Shown here: positions 18,609 through 27,556 of the stretch, piece after piece
Numbering within the stretch: the first letter of the stretch is position 1
Layout of the letters: each line of letters starts with the position of its first letter
Origin: Lewinellaceae bacterium
GTDB lineage: Bacteria; Bacteroidota; Bacteroidia; Chitinophagales; Saprospiraceae
Length of the DNA: 64,000 nucleotides
Direction: 5' to 3'
Assembly: GCA_020636215.1 (NCBI GenBank)
Contig: JACJYG010000004.1
Location: 1,178,001 to 1,242,000, forward strand
Notes under the pieces: generated by a model
The model's database searches: none
Told to the model about the DNA's origin: nothing
What the model saw: the letters and a program-made list of their open reading frames with translations, nothing else
Program-made: the position numbers and the translations under genes

Positions 18609-19451
18609 GTGAACGTGAGAAAAGCAGTATTAATAGCTACTATAATCCTGGGAACATTATTCAACGCCATAGCCCAGAAAGGCTGGGAAGCGGGCGGCTG
18701 GTTAGGCGCCACCTATTACTTTGGCGACCTGAACACCAACTACGACCTCAGCACGCCGGGCCTGGCGGGCGGCATCATTACCCGCTACAATTTCAACAAC
18801 CGCCTATGCCTGAAAATGGGCGCCAACTACGGCAAGGTAATGGCCGACGATGCACGTTCCGACAATGCCTATGAGCGGGCCCGAAACCTGAGCTTTGAAT
18901 CCAATATCCTGGAAGGGGTATTCCAGTTCGAATTCAACTTCCTGCCTTATAACCATGGCAGCAAGGACGAGTTTTTCACCCCTTATGTCTTTGCCGGCTT
19001 CAACGTTTTCCACTTCAACCCCAAGGCCGAATACCAGGGCGAGCTGGTCGAACTGCGTCCATTGGGTACCGAAGGGCAGTTTAAGGGAGAAGAATATTAT
19101 AGTGTCAACGGCGGGTGGGTGTATGGCCTGGGCATGAAGCTGGACCTGAGCTACGAGCTTAGCCTCAACTTCGAGCTGAGCGCCCGAAGCCTGTTCACCG
19201 ATTACCTCGACGACGTCAGCACCGTCTATCCCGATAAAGGCGACCTGCGCCGCTCCCGCGGCGACCTGGCCGTAGCCCTTTCCGACCGCTCAATTGAACT
19301 TCCCGGGGTGGAAGACAGCCAGATCGGCCGTAAAGGCACTCAACGCGGCAACAGCAATAACAATGACAGCTTTGTAATGCTGGGCGTCGGCCTGGTTTAC
19401 TACTTCGGCGATATCGAATGCCCGGATTACGGGAAGCGGCGGCGGAAGTAG
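18609..19451 (+). CDS. DUF6089-like outer-membrane barrel protein
   Basis: The protein (280 residues from GTG 18609) has a signal peptide (VLIATIILGTLFNAIAQ). WEAGGWLGATYYFGDLN follows, a typical start for the DUF6089/PorT-like barrels of Bacteroidota. Repeated amphipathic strands end in VMLGVGLVYYFGD. Members reside in the outer membrane and have no assigned reaction. A basic RRRK tail ends the protein. Function unknown. Confidence 0.85.
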   Translation: MNVRKAVLIATIILGTLFNAIAQKGWEAGGWLGATYYFGDLNTNYDLSTPGLAGGIITRYNFNNRLCLKMGANYGKVMADDARSDNAYERARNLSFESNILEGVFQFEFNFLPYNHGSKDEFFTPYVFAGFNVFHFNPKAEYQGELVELRPLGTEGQFKGEEYYSVNGGWVYGLGMKLDLSYELSLNFELSARSLFTDYLDDVSTVYPDKGDLRRSRGDLAVALSDRSIELPGVEDSQIGRKGTQRGNSNNNDSFVMLGVGLVYYFGDIECPDYGKRRRK

Positions 19452-19550
19452 GGGCGGCTAGCTCGGTTTTTCCAGTAAATCCAGCTGGCCTATATTATGG
19501 CCTATATGATCGAAGCTCCGTACCTTGGGGCCTGGATAAAAGCTTAAAAA

Positions 19551-19964
19551 ATGGTCCTGCAAAAAGCGTTTAGCCTCTCGCCTTACCCTCGTGGTTATCA
19601 TCTCATCACCAACGAAGTAATGCGGCATCTATCCAATATGCTGCCGGACACGGGCCTGTTGCACCTGTTCATCCAGCACACCTCCGCCGCCCTCACCATC
19701 AACGAGAATGCCGACCCGGATGTGCGGACGGATTTCGAAAGCATCTTCAATCACATCGTTCCCGAAAATATGCCTTTCCTCACCCACACCATCGAAGGCC
19801 CCGACGATATGCCGGCGCATATCAAGGCGGCAATGATCGGTTCCTCCGTTACTATTCCCATCACTAAAGGACAGCTCAATCTGGGCGCCTGGCAGGGCAT
19901 CTTCCTTTGCGAGTTCCGCAACCGTGGCGGCAGCCGGAGGCTGGTGGCGACTATCTATGGATAG
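19551..19964 (+). CDS. YjbQ/UPF0047 family protein
   Basis: The 137-residue protein carries the family signature: LFIQHTSAALTINENADPDV, HTIEGPDDMPAH, and LGAWQGIFLCEFR near the end. YjbQ proteins have thiamine-phosphate-synthase-like activity in vitro, but their cellular role is unclear. It lies in tandem upstream of GH3, with a repeat array between them. Confidence 0.93.
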   Translation: MVLQKAFSLSPYPRGYHLITNEVMRHLSNMLPDTGLLHLFIQHTSAALTINENADPDVRTDFESIFNHIVPENMPFLTHTIEGPDDMPAHIKAAMIGSSVTIPITKGQLNLGAWQGIFLCEFRNRGGSRRLVATIYG

Positions 19965-19966
19965 GC

Positions 19967-20086
19967 CTTGTGTGTCTGGCCGTCTGGTACGTCTGGTCGT
20001 CTGGTATGTCTGGTCGTCTGGTGTGTCTGGTCGTCTGGTAGGTCTGGTCGTCTGGTAGGTCTGGTAGGTCTGGTGTCTGAACGTCA
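19967..20086 (+). repeat. Short tandem array, GTCTGGT unit
   Basis: About a dozen units of (T/C)GTCTGGT with one- or two-base variants (CGTCTGGTA, TGTCTGGTC, GGTCTGGTA) begin after the YjbQ stop. The array at 23688-23928 uses the same unit, mostly in reverse complement. There are no unique spacers, so it is not CRISPR. Confidence 0.88.
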
Positions 20087-20212
20087 AAATGTCTGCAGGC
20101 CAGTACTTCCAGGCCGAAATCCGGCCCCTCGGGCCGTTTGCACACTGAGGTGCTGACGGACTGATAACTGGCATACCTATGTACTGAACACTGGCGTACT
20201 GAAATTTTTCCC

Positions 20213-20220
20213 TATCTTTA
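20213..20220 (+). promoter_or_regulatory. -7-like box TATCTTTA before GH3
   Basis: One mismatch to TAnnTTTG, 28 bp before the ATG at 20249. Confidence 0.35.
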
Positions 20221-20248
20221 AAACAAGCACTGAAAAATCCACACAACC

Positions 20249-21796
20249 ATGGCATTACTGGGGAATCTGATCAAGCGATTTCTGGATGTAGGGGAATATC
20301 TGGAGCAACGTCCGGCAGACCCTGTGCAAATGCAACGCCAAACCCTTCAGCGGCTATTGGCCAGGGCGCAGCATACCTCCTTTGGGCAATACTATGATTT
20401 TCGGGATATTTTGAAATCCCCACGGATGGTGGATGTATTCCGGAGCAAAGTGCCGCTGTTCGATTACGATACCATGTACGAGCGGTGGTGGAACATGTCG
20501 CTCAACGGGGTGGAAAATGTAAGTTGGCAGGGCCGCGTTCAATATTTCGCGTTGAGCTCAGGTACTTCAGGTGCGCCCAGTAAGCACATTCCGGTAACCG
20601 AAGAGATGACTCGGGCGATGCAGCGGGGGGCGATGAAGATGTTCTTCGCGCTGGCCAATTTTGAGGTGTCCCCTGAGCTTTTTACCAAGTCGATGCTCAT
20701 GTTGGGCGGCAGCAGTGAACTGGAGCAACAGGGGGGATACTTCCAGGGCGACCTGAGCGGCATCAACGCCAATAAAGTGCCGTTTTGGCTGCGCCCCTAT
20801 TACAAACCAGGAGCGGAGATCGCCGCGATCAACAATTGGGAAAAGCGGATCAACAAAATTGCCCGCCTGGCGCCGGAATGGGATATAGGGTTTCTCGTGG
20901 GGATTCCCTCCTGGCTGCAACTAATGATGGAGCGCATTCTCGAATACCACCAACTAGACAACATCCACCAGATCTGGCCCAACCTGCAGGTTTGCGTGCA
21001 TGGGGGAATCGCTTTCGAGCCATTAAAGAAGGGCTTCGAAAAACTACTTGCTCATCCGTTGACCTACATGGATACTTATCTGGCCTCTGAAGGCTTCATC
21101 GCTTATCAGGACCGCCCCGGGACACGGGGCATGCGGCTGCTACTGCAAAACGGCATTTTCCTGGAGTTCATCCCCTTCAACACCGATAATTTTGACGAAG
21201 CAGGCCACTTAACAGGCAACCCTCCAACCTGCACTATTGCAGAAGCCGAGGAAGGGGTCGACTACGCCCTGGCTATCAGCACCTGCGCCGGCGCCTGGCG
21301 CTACCTCATTGGCGACACGGTGCGCTTTACCGACAAAAGCAGGTGGGAGATCATCATCACCGGGCGCACCAAGCACTTCCTCAGTATCTGCGGGGAGCAT
21401 CTTTCGGTCGACAATATGAACCAGGGCATACAAGCCGTGGAAGAACAGCTAGGTGTTAATATCCGGGAGTTTACCGTTGGCCCAGTGGAGGAAGGCCGAT
21501 CCTTCGCCCATCAGTGGTATATCGGTTGTGAACCATTGGCCGATAGCAATGCCGTGTGTGACATCCTGGACCAGCGCCTGAAGGAAGTCAATGACGACTA
21601 CCATACCGAACGGGCTTCCCTGTTGGGCATTCGGGTGAAAACCATTCCAACCGAATTTTTTTATCAATGGCAGCACGCCAAAGGCAAAATGGGCGGGCAG
21701 AATAAATTTCCGAGAGTGATGCGGGGAGCGCAGTTCCGGGAATGGGAGGGGTTCGTTGAGCAAGCCATGGAAAGCAGTAAGCCGGTAGGCCGGTAG
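20249..21796 (+). CDS. GH3 auxin-responsive promoter family protein (acyl-adenylating)
   Basis: The 515-residue protein belongs to the ANL adenylating superfamily, GH3 branch. The ATP loop is ALSSGTSGAPSKHIPVT. DTYLASEGFIAYQ and WRYLIGDTVRFTD (the aspartate that binds the ribose) follow, then the ITGRTKHFLSICGEHL hinge. Plant GH3 enzymes conjugate amino acids to acyl hormones; the bacterial substrate is unknown. The C-terminus and stop codon overlap a GCCGGTAG repeat. LysE follows 90 bp downstream. Confidence 0.92.
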   Translation: MALLGNLIKRFLDVGEYLEQRPADPVQMQRQTLQRLLARAQHTSFGQYYDFRDILKSPRMVDVFRSKVPLFDYDTMYERWWNMSLNGVENVSWQGRVQYFALSSGTSGAPSKHIPVTEEMTRAMQRGAMKMFFALANFEVSPELFTKSMLMLGGSSELEQQGGYFQGDLSGINANKVPFWLRPYYKPGAEIAAINNWEKRINKIARLAPEWDIGFLVGIPSWLQLMMERILEYHQLDNIHQIWPNLQVCVHGGIAFEPLKKGFEKLLAHPLTYMDTYLASEGFIAYQDRPGTRGMRLLLQNGIFLEFIPFNTDNFDEAGHLTGNPPTCTIAEAEEGVDYALAISTCAGAWRYLIGDTVRFTDKSRWEIIITGRTKHFLSICGEHLSVDNMNQGIQAVEEQLGVNIREFTVGPVEEGRSFAHQWYIGCEPLADSNAVCDILDQRLKEVNDDYHTERASLLGIRVKTIPTEFFYQWQHAKGKMGGQNKFPRVMRGAQFREWEGFVEQAMESSKPVGR

Positions 21797-21852
21797 GCCG
21801 GTGTCCAGTGGCTTCGCAAACACTCAAACACCCACTCCTCAAACACGCATTA
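21781..21852. repeat. Repeats at the GH3 3' end
   Basis: Three copies of GCCGGTAG-like units overlap the GH3 stop. AACACTC/AAACACC units follow to about 21848. The opposite-strand form of the latter (GAGTGTTCGAGT) appears at 22565-22605, on the other side of the LysE gene. Confidence 0.55.
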
Positions 21853-21886
21853 CAAGCAATTTCCTTAACTTGCGGCCGAACAACTT

Positions 21887-22531
21887 GTGCGTAGGATGAA
21901 CCTGATATTGGACGGCGTCAAACTCGGCCTGATCCTGGCTATTTTGGTAGGGCCGATATTTTTTGCCCTCATCCAGGCCGGGGTGGAGGAAGGAGCCCGG
22001 GCTGGAAGTATGGTCGGGTTCGGGATCTGGGCCAGTGATATACTATTTATTCTTTGTTCTTATTTTGGAGTTTCCTGGATCAGCAAGGTGGTGGAAGGGC
22101 CTCGCTTTACACTTTATCTGGGTATCGGCGGCAGCATTACACTAGCAGCTTTTGGACTGGCCACCCTGCTCACTGCCCCACGGGCAGGCAACAACCCGCA
22201 CTGGGCCAAAACCGCCATCCGGTCCACTTCCTATTTCTCACTCTGGCTGAAAGGCTTTCTCATCAACACCATCAATCCCTTTACCTTTTTCTTCTGGATC
22301 GGCGTCACCACTACTATGGTCATGGACGGCGGGCTGGACAGCGGAGAGGCCAGCCTGTTTTTCGGCGGCATCCTTGGTACGATCATCACGACAGACTTGG
22401 CCAAGGTGATCCTGGCCAAGCGCATCCGCAGTTTTCTTCAGCCCATTCATCTGTTATGGCTCCGGCGCATTTCGGGCGCAGCGCTGATCGTTTTTGCGGT
22501 GGTGTTGCTGGTGCGGGTGTTGTGGATGTAG
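21887..22531 (+). CDS. LysE-family amino-acid exporter
   Basis: The 214-residue inner-membrane protein has six predicted hydrophobic segments. It opens with LGLILAILVGPIFFALIQAG, the LysE family N-terminal signature with its GP turn. It also has WLKGFLINTINPFTFFFW and GTIITTDLAKVILAK. Family members export amino acids or other small solutes. The substrate cannot be told from sequence. Confidence 0.9.
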   Translation: MRRMNLILDGVKLGLILAILVGPIFFALIQAGVEEGARAGSMVGFGIWASDILFILCSYFGVSWISKVVEGPRFTLYLGIGGSITLAAFGLATLLTAPRAGNNPHWAKTAIRSTSYFSLWLKGFLINTINPFTFFFWIGVTTTMVMDGGLDSGEASLFFGGILGTIITTDLAKVILAKRIRSFLQPIHLLWLRRISGAALIVFAVVLLVRVLWM

Positions 22532-22868
22532 GCAATTGGCCGTTTGGGGGAAGCAAAAATTGGGAGTGTTCAGGAGTTCGTGTTTTCGAGTGTTCGAGTC
22601 CCCTGAAGCCCCAGTAAAATCAGGGCGTCCCTGATCATGGCGGAGGATTTGACACAGTTATTTGAACAGTCTCGCAAAATTCTAGATTATACTCAATCAG
22701 TAGCATCCTTTTTGCCTTTTACCTTTTATCTCCGGCCCTTCCAGGTAAGGGAGTCCCTTCGGCGCATATTACATTTTATATTACGCATTTTACATTTTAC
22801 ATTTCAACTTTCCTGCCCCTGCGCCCTATCTTTGCGTTCTTGATAGCGTTCAAAAAAGCTAATTCCGA
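22532..22868. repeat. LysE-dapD intergenic region with two short arrays
   Basis: This 337-bp gap has no convincing gene. At 22565-22605 are GTTC/GAGTGTTCGAG units. At 22757-22810 are TTACATTTTA/ACGCATTTTACATT units, A/T-rich and in one orientation only. The right end holds the dapD -7 box. A 68-residue frame here is mostly repeat-encoded and is not accepted. Confidence 0.6.
22827..22834 (+). promoter_or_regulatory. -7 box TATCTTTG for dapD
   Basis: Exact consensus 34 bp before the dapD ATG. Confidence 0.55.
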
Positions 22869-23687
22869 ATGAACAACCTCCAAGCAATCATAGAAGCCGC
22901 CTGGGAAGACCGCAGCAAGCTCTCGGAAAAACCCTCGCAGGAAGCCATTCAACACGTGCTCGGCCTGCTCGACCGAGGTGAAGTAAGAGTCGCAGAACCT
23001 ACCGAAAGCGGTGAATGGAAAGTGAATACCTGGATTAAAAAAGCCGTGGTGCTATACTTTCCGCTGCAACAAATGCAAACCATCGAAGTGGGCCCGTTTG
23101 AATTTCACGACAAAATCCCCCTGAAGAAAAACTATGCAGCACTGGGCGTTCGGGTTGTACCCCACGCCATTGCCCGCTACGGCGCTTTTCTGGAGCCGGG
23201 CGTCATTATGATGCCCAGCTATGTCAACCTCGGCGCCTGGGTGGGCGGCGGCACCATGGTGGATACCTGGGCAACAGTAGGCTCCTGCGCCCAGATCGGC
23301 CGCGATGTGCACCTCAGTGGGGGCGTAGGCATCGGTGGCGTACTGGAACCGCTGCAAGCAGCGCCTACGATCATCGAAGATGAATGTTTCATCGGCTCCC
23401 GTTGCATCGTTGTGGAAGGCGTCCGGGTGGAACGGGAAGCTGTATTGGGGGCCAATGTTGTACTTACCCAATCGACCCGGATTATTGACGTAACCGGCCC
23501 GGAACCCATCACTTACAAAGGCCGCGTGCCGGCGCGATCGGTGGTCATTCCCGGTACTTACCCCAAACAATTCCCCGCCGGAACCTACCAGGTGGCCTGC
23601 GCGTTAATTATCGGTAAACGCCAGGAAAGTACCGACAAGAAAGTTTCTCTAAATGAAGCGCTTCGGGAATATGGAGTGGCGGTTTAA
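22869..23687 (+). CDS. dapD: Tetrahydrodipicolinate N-succinyltransferase
   Basis: The 272-residue enzyme succinylates tetrahydrodipicolinate in the lysine/meso-diaminopimelate pathway. An N-terminal helical domain is followed by a left-handed beta-helix of hexapeptide repeats (MPSYVNLGAWVGGGTMVD, VHLSGGVGIGGVLEP). FIGSRCIVVEGVRVEREAVL continues the helix. The length is normal. It is followed by pth after a 240-bp repeat region. Confidence 0.97.
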   Translation: MNNLQAIIEAAWEDRSKLSEKPSQEAIQHVLGLLDRGEVRVAEPTESGEWKVNTWIKKAVVLYFPLQQMQTIEVGPFEFHDKIPLKKNYAALGVRVVPHAIARYGAFLEPGVIMMPSYVNLGAWVGGGTMVDTWATVGSCAQIGRDVHLSGGVGIGGVLEPLQAAPTIIEDECFIGSRCIVVEGVRVEREAVLGANVVLTQSTRIIDVTGPEPITYKGRVPARSVVIPGTYPKQFPAGTYQVACALIIGKRQESTDKKVSLNEALREYGVAV

Positions 23688-23928
23688 GATGTCTTGTAGG
23701 TCTAGACGTCTTGTATGTCTCGTAGGTCTAAATGTCTTGTATGTCTCGTTTGTCTAAATGTCTTGTATGTCTCGTACGCCGGCTGTTCCAGGGGAAGCAA
23801 AGCCTACCAGACGTACCAGACGCACCAGACACACCAGACACACCAGACGTACCAGACACACCAGACACACCAGACACACCAGACACACCAGACATACAAA
23901 ACACACCAGACACACCAGACGTACAAAA
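23688..23928. repeat. Two-armed short tandem array before pth
   Basis: The left arm (23690-23775) repeats TGTCTTGTA/TGTCTCGTA-like units. The right arm (23810-23928) repeats ACCAGACAC/ACCAGACGT units, the reverse complement of a GTCTGGT-type unit. The two arms can pair imperfectly across a short centre. The right arm is open in the pth frame, reading as repeated Pro-Asp-Thr. It is the same family as 19967-20086. Confidence 0.85.
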
Positions 23929-23929
23929 C

Positions 23930-24490
23930 ATGAAATACCTGATCGTAGGCCTGGGCAACATCGGCGCCGAATACGAGCACACCCGCCACAACATCGGCTT
24001 TGACGTGGTAGAAACCCTGGCACAGGAATTCGACGCCAAATGGAAGGCCGAACAACTGGGCGATATCGCGACCTTTAAGCACAAGGGGCGCATCTTTGTG
24101 TTATTGAAGCCATCCACCTACATGAACCGCAGCGGTAAGGCGGTGCGCTATTGGCTGCAACACGAAAAGATCGACAAAAGCCACCTGCTCGTCATCGTTG
24201 ACGACCTCAACCTGCCTTTAGGCAAGATACGCTTACGCGGCAAGGGCAGCGATGGCGGGCACAATGGGCTAAAGGATATTGACCAGCTTACCGGCGGCAA
24301 CAACTATGCCCGCCTGCGCCTGGGCATCGGCAGTGAATTCCCCAAGGGCAGACAGGTCGATTTCGTGTTGGGCGAATGGGACGAGGAAGAAAAAAAACAT
24401 CTTCCGGAACTGCTCCAAAAGGCGGCCGACGCCGCCAAAGCCTTCGGCGCCATAGGACTGCAACATGCGATGAACCAGTTTAATAATTGA
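23930..24490 (+). CDS. pth: Peptidyl-tRNA hydrolase
   Basis: The 186-residue enzyme releases peptides from stalled peptidyl-tRNA. It starts MKYLIVGLGNIGAEYEHTRH, containing the conserved Asn and catalytic His. KPSTYMNRSG, VIVDDLNLPLGKIR and GSDGGHNGLKDI follow. The frame is open upstream to 23732 through the tandem array, which would add 66 Pro-Asp-Thr-rich residues. ATG 23930 matches the family start exactly. Confidence 0.96.
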   Translation: MKYLIVGLGNIGAEYEHTRHNIGFDVVETLAQEFDAKWKAEQLGDIATFKHKGRIFVLLKPSTYMNRSGKAVRYWLQHEKIDKSHLLVIVDDLNLPLGKIRLRGKGSDGGHNGLKDIDQLTGGNNYARLRLGIGSEFPKGRQVDFVLGEWDEEEKKHLPELLQKAADAAKAFGAIGLQHAMNQFNN

Positions 24491-24585
24491 GTTATTGGTG
24501 GCTGGTGGCTTCTTTCCGGACAAAATTTTCCAAAGGTGGGATTGAGCCGAAGATTTTTCCTATATTTCTCAAAAAGAAGTTAACC

Positions 24586-25557
24586 ATGAAAAGAACGAGG
24601 CGCACCTTCCTCCGCGAGTCTGGCCTGATGGCGGCCGGGCTGGCCGTGTACGGCCTTTCCGCCTGCGGTAACAACGGGCAGCAACAATCTTCAGAATCCA
24701 CTATCAAAATGCTGGACACACCTGAACTTTTCTTCAAGATCTCGCTGGCGCAATGGTCTTTGCACAAAGCATTAAAAGCAGGCAAGCTGGATAACCTCGA
24801 TTTTGCCGCCAAGGCAAAGAACGACTTCGGCATCAGCGCCGTTGAATACGTCAACCAGTTTTTTATGGACAAAGCCAAAGACCAGGCCTACCTGGCGGAA
24901 ATGAAGAAGCGGGCCGACGATAATGGCGTACGCAGTGTCCTCATCATGATCGATGGCGAAGGCGACCTGGGAAGCTTGGATGATGCCGCCCGGAAACAAG
25001 CCGTTACCAACCACTACAAGTGGCTGGACGCCGCCAAATTCCTGGGCTGCCACTCCATTCGGGTGAACGCACGGGGGGAAGGCAAGATCGACGACGTCGC
25101 TCAGGCCGCCACAATTAGCCTGGGCCAATTAGGCGATTATGCCAAACAGCTCGAACTCAACGTGATCGTCGAAAACCATGGCGGGTACTCTTCCAATGGA
25201 CAATGGCTGTCGTATGTCATGAAGGCCGTGGGCAAAGAAAATGTAGGCACCCTACCCGATTTCGGCAACTTCTGCATCACCCGGAATGAAGACGGCAGTT
25301 GCGCCGAGGAATACGACCGCTATCGGGGCGTAGACGAATTGATGCCTTTCGCCAAAGGCGTCAGCGCCAAATCCAACGACTTCAATGAGGATGGCTCCGA
25401 AGTAAAAATGGACTACCTCCGCTTGCTGAAGATTGTGAAAGACGCCGGCTACACCGGTTATATCGGCATCGAATACGAAGGTGATCGGCTCAGCGAAGAC
25501 GACGGCATCCGGGCAACGAAAAACCTGTTAATCAAAGAAGGCGCAAGGCTAAGCTAG
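24586..25557 (+). CDS. Sugar phosphate isomerase/epimerase family, exported lipoprotein
   Basis: The 323-residue protein has a twin-arginine motif (RRTFLRESG) and a lipobox-like end (YGLSAC). It is therefore probably Tat-exported and lipid-anchored. The mature part is an AP-endonuclease-2-type TIM barrel with VIVENHGGYSSNG and YIGIEYEGDRLSEDDGI. Metal-binding Glu/His residues are visible. Substrates in this family are varied sugars, and none can be assigned. The start at 24586 is chosen over 24487 because it places the Tat signal at the N-terminus. Confidence 0.9.
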   Translation: MKRTRRTFLRESGLMAAGLAVYGLSACGNNGQQQSSESTIKMLDTPELFFKISLAQWSLHKALKAGKLDNLDFAAKAKNDFGISAVEYVNQFFMDKAKDQAYLAEMKKRADDNGVRSVLIMIDGEGDLGSLDDAARKQAVTNHYKWLDAAKFLGCHSIRVNARGEGKIDDVAQAATISLGQLGDYAKQLELNVIVENHGGYSSNGQWLSYVMKAVGKENVGTLPDFGNFCITRNEDGSCAEEYDRYRGVDELMPFAKGVSAKSNDFNEDGSEVKMDYLRLLKIVKDAGYTGYIGIEYEGDRLSEDDGIRATKNLLIKEGARLS

Positions 25558-25613
25558 AGGTTGCCGGCTGAGGGAGTGGATAGGGTTTGGCATTTTTTTT
25601 CAATAGATGATAG

Positions 25614-25621
25614 TATATTTG
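25614..25621 (+). promoter_or_regulatory. -7 box TATATTTG for lptC
   Basis: Consensus box 25 bp before ATG 25647. A TTTG at 25586 lies 24 bp upstream, slightly longer than ideal. Confidence 0.5.
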
Positions 25622-25646
25622 TTGTTTTCGCGATCTTGATCGCTTC

Positions 25647-26270
25647 ATGCCAAATCATAGAAATTTGCACACGGGCTTAATTTTCAGGAAATTGTTAACG
25701 CATTTTTCAGTGGGGAAGGCCGGGCTGGCCATCGTACTGGCCTTCAGCAGCCTGTTTATGGGCTGTAAAAATGATATGGAAGATATCGAAGCTTTGGTTT
25801 CCAAATTCGATACCCAGGTAGAAACTGCGAAAAATGTAGAGATCCTTTATAGTGATTCGGCCCAGGTGCGGGTACGCGTTACCGGGCCGACCATGCTGTA
25901 CTATCTGGACCGGGAGGAGCCCCGGCAGGAATTCCCCGATGGCGTCCATGTCGAATTCTTCGGCCCGGCGGGCGCCACCACCAGCGAACTCACGGCCCGC
26001 TATGGCATTCGCATGGAAAAACAGAACCAGGTGATTGTTCGCGACAGCGTAGTTTGGCATAGTGTGGAAGGCGAAAAACTGGAAACCGAGGAACTCATTT
26101 GGGATGAACGTAGCCGAAAAGTTTTCACCCATCGCTTTGTCGTCGTTACCCGGCCAGACGAGATAATCTATGGCCATGGCTTCGAAGCCGATCAGGACTT
26201 TAGTTACTCCCGCATCAATGCTATTGAGGGCCGGCTCAAGGCTGGCCAACTGGAAAAGGAATTGGAATAG
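25647..26270 (+). CDS. lptC: LPS export protein LptC
   Basis: The 207-residue protein has an N-terminal hydrophobic segment ending in a lipobox (FSSLFMGC). It then has an OstA-like beta-jellyroll with VEILYSDSAQVRVRVTGP, EFPDGVHVEFF and a family-typical ELIWDERSRKVFTHRFV. LptC passes lipopolysaccharide from LptB2FG to LptA. The CNNM transporter starts 5 bp downstream, so the two are co-transcribed. Confidence 0.85.
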   Translation: MPNHRNLHTGLIFRKLLTHFSVGKAGLAIVLAFSSLFMGCKNDMEDIEALVSKFDTQVETAKNVEILYSDSAQVRVRVTGPTMLYYLDREEPRQEFPDGVHVEFFGPAGATTSELTARYGIRMEKQNQVIVRDSVVWHSVEGEKLETEELIWDERSRKVFTHRFVVVTRPDEIIYGHGFEADQDFSYSRINAIEGRLKAGQLEKELE

Positions 26271-26275
26271 AGAAC

Positions 26276-27538
26276 ATGCTTATTACTTCCATCATATTAG
26301 CACTGATGCTTTCGGCCCTCTTTTCAGGCACCGAGATCGCTTTCATTTCGGCCAACAAGCTGCGCGTAGAACTGAAAAAGAAAAAAGGCTCCGCCCGAGG
26401 CCGTATCCTGGCTGATTTTTACGATGACCCCGCCGGTTTCCTGGGTACGATGCTGGTAGGAAATAACATCGCACTAGTCGTTTTCACAACCTTGCTGACC
26501 AAGCTCATCGAGCCCTTTTTGCTACAGGCGCCCCTTCTGGAGAACCCGCTGGCCTTGTTGCTGACAGAAACGATCATTGCTACCATGATCGTGCTGATCT
26601 TCGGAGAGTTTCTGCCCAAAACCCTTTTCCGGCTGTATGCTGATGAGATCCTCTACTTTTTGGCCTATCCCATCAAATTCCTGGAATGGTTGCTGTTGTT
26701 GCCATCCTGGGCCATGACTCGCCTATCCAACGGATTGTTGAAACTAATGGGGATGCCTACGGAGGAGGCCAATTACGCTTTTACCCGGCTCGACCTGGAA
26801 AACTTCATCTATGACACCCGGCTTGACCCTCAGGAAGAACTCGTAGACAAGGAACTATTTGGTAAAGCCCTCAATCTCCGGGACATCCGTGTCCGCGAAT
26901 GCATGGTGCCCCGTCCTGAGATCGAAAATATAGACGTCAACGCCAGCCTGGAAGAACTGGAACAATTATTCAAATCGACCAAGCTGTCGCGGATCATCAT
27001 CACCAAAGACGACATCGACAACGTGCTGGGGTATGTTCACCACCAGCAACTGCTCTCCCATCCGCGCGATATCAGCCAGTTGATCATCGAGATCCCCTTT
27101 ATTCCGGAAGTCATGCGCGTTGCGGAGCTGCTGAACGAATTCATTCGGGAGCGGATCAATATCGCCGTGGTGGTGGACGAGTTTGGCGGCGTATCCGGCA
27201 TCATTACATTGGAAGATATTCTGGAGGAGATATTCGGGGAGATCGAGGATGAGCACGATCAGGAAGAATATGTGGAGGCGATCGTCATTCCCGATCAGGA
27301 ATACATTTTCTCCGGCCGCCTGGAAATCGACTACCTCAACGAAAAGTATCACCTCAATCTGCCGGAAGGCGACTTCCACACCCTATCGGGCTATTTGGTC
27401 ATGACCACTGAGGCCATCCCCGAACAGGGCGCTTCTCTAAAGTTCCACGATTATCTGTTCGTCCTTGAATTGGTGAGCGACACCAAAATCGAAACGGTGC
27501 GGATGGTCAAGCTGGACCCACAGGACGAATCTAAGTAA
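26276..27538 (+). CDS. CNNM/CorC-type membrane protein (hemolysin family)
   Basis: The 420-residue protein has an N-terminal DUF21 membrane domain with three to four helices (ALFSGTEIAFISANKLR). Two CBS domains follow (RECMVPRPEIENID; INIAVVVDEFGGVSGIITLED). A C-terminal CorC_HlyC domain completes it (GDFHTLSGYLVM). The family is linked to Mg2+/Co2+ transport; in Bacteroidota a paralogue is the gliding protein GldE. The tight link to lptC suggests an envelope role. Specific function unproven. Confidence 0.93.
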   Translation: MLITSIILALMLSALFSGTEIAFISANKLRVELKKKKGSARGRILADFYDDPAGFLGTMLVGNNIALVVFTTLLTKLIEPFLLQAPLLENPLALLLTETIIATMIVLIFGEFLPKTLFRLYADEILYFLAYPIKFLEWLLLLPSWAMTRLSNGLLKLMGMPTEEANYAFTRLDLENFIYDTRLDPQEELVDKELFGKALNLRDIRVRECMVPRPEIENIDVNASLEELEQLFKSTKLSRIIITKDDIDNVLGYVHHQQLLSHPRDISQLIIEIPFIPEVMRVAELLNEFIRERINIAVVVDEFGGVSGIITLEDILEEIFGEIEDEHDQEEYVEAIVIPDQEYIFSGRLEIDYLNEKYHLNLPEGDFHTLSGYLVMTTEAIPEQGASLKFHDYLFVLELVSDTKIETVRMVKLDPQDESK

Positions 27539-27556
27539 GCGCTCCGGCGAAGGGAA

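Noticed and set aside
19629..20255. 208-residue minus-strand frame over yjbQ and the GTCTGGT array
   Set aside because: It is translated repeat plus antisense of yjbQ; no recognisable protein.
22637..22843. Small gene before dapD
   Set aside because: Most of the frame is an A/T-rich tandem array and it runs through the dapD -7 box.
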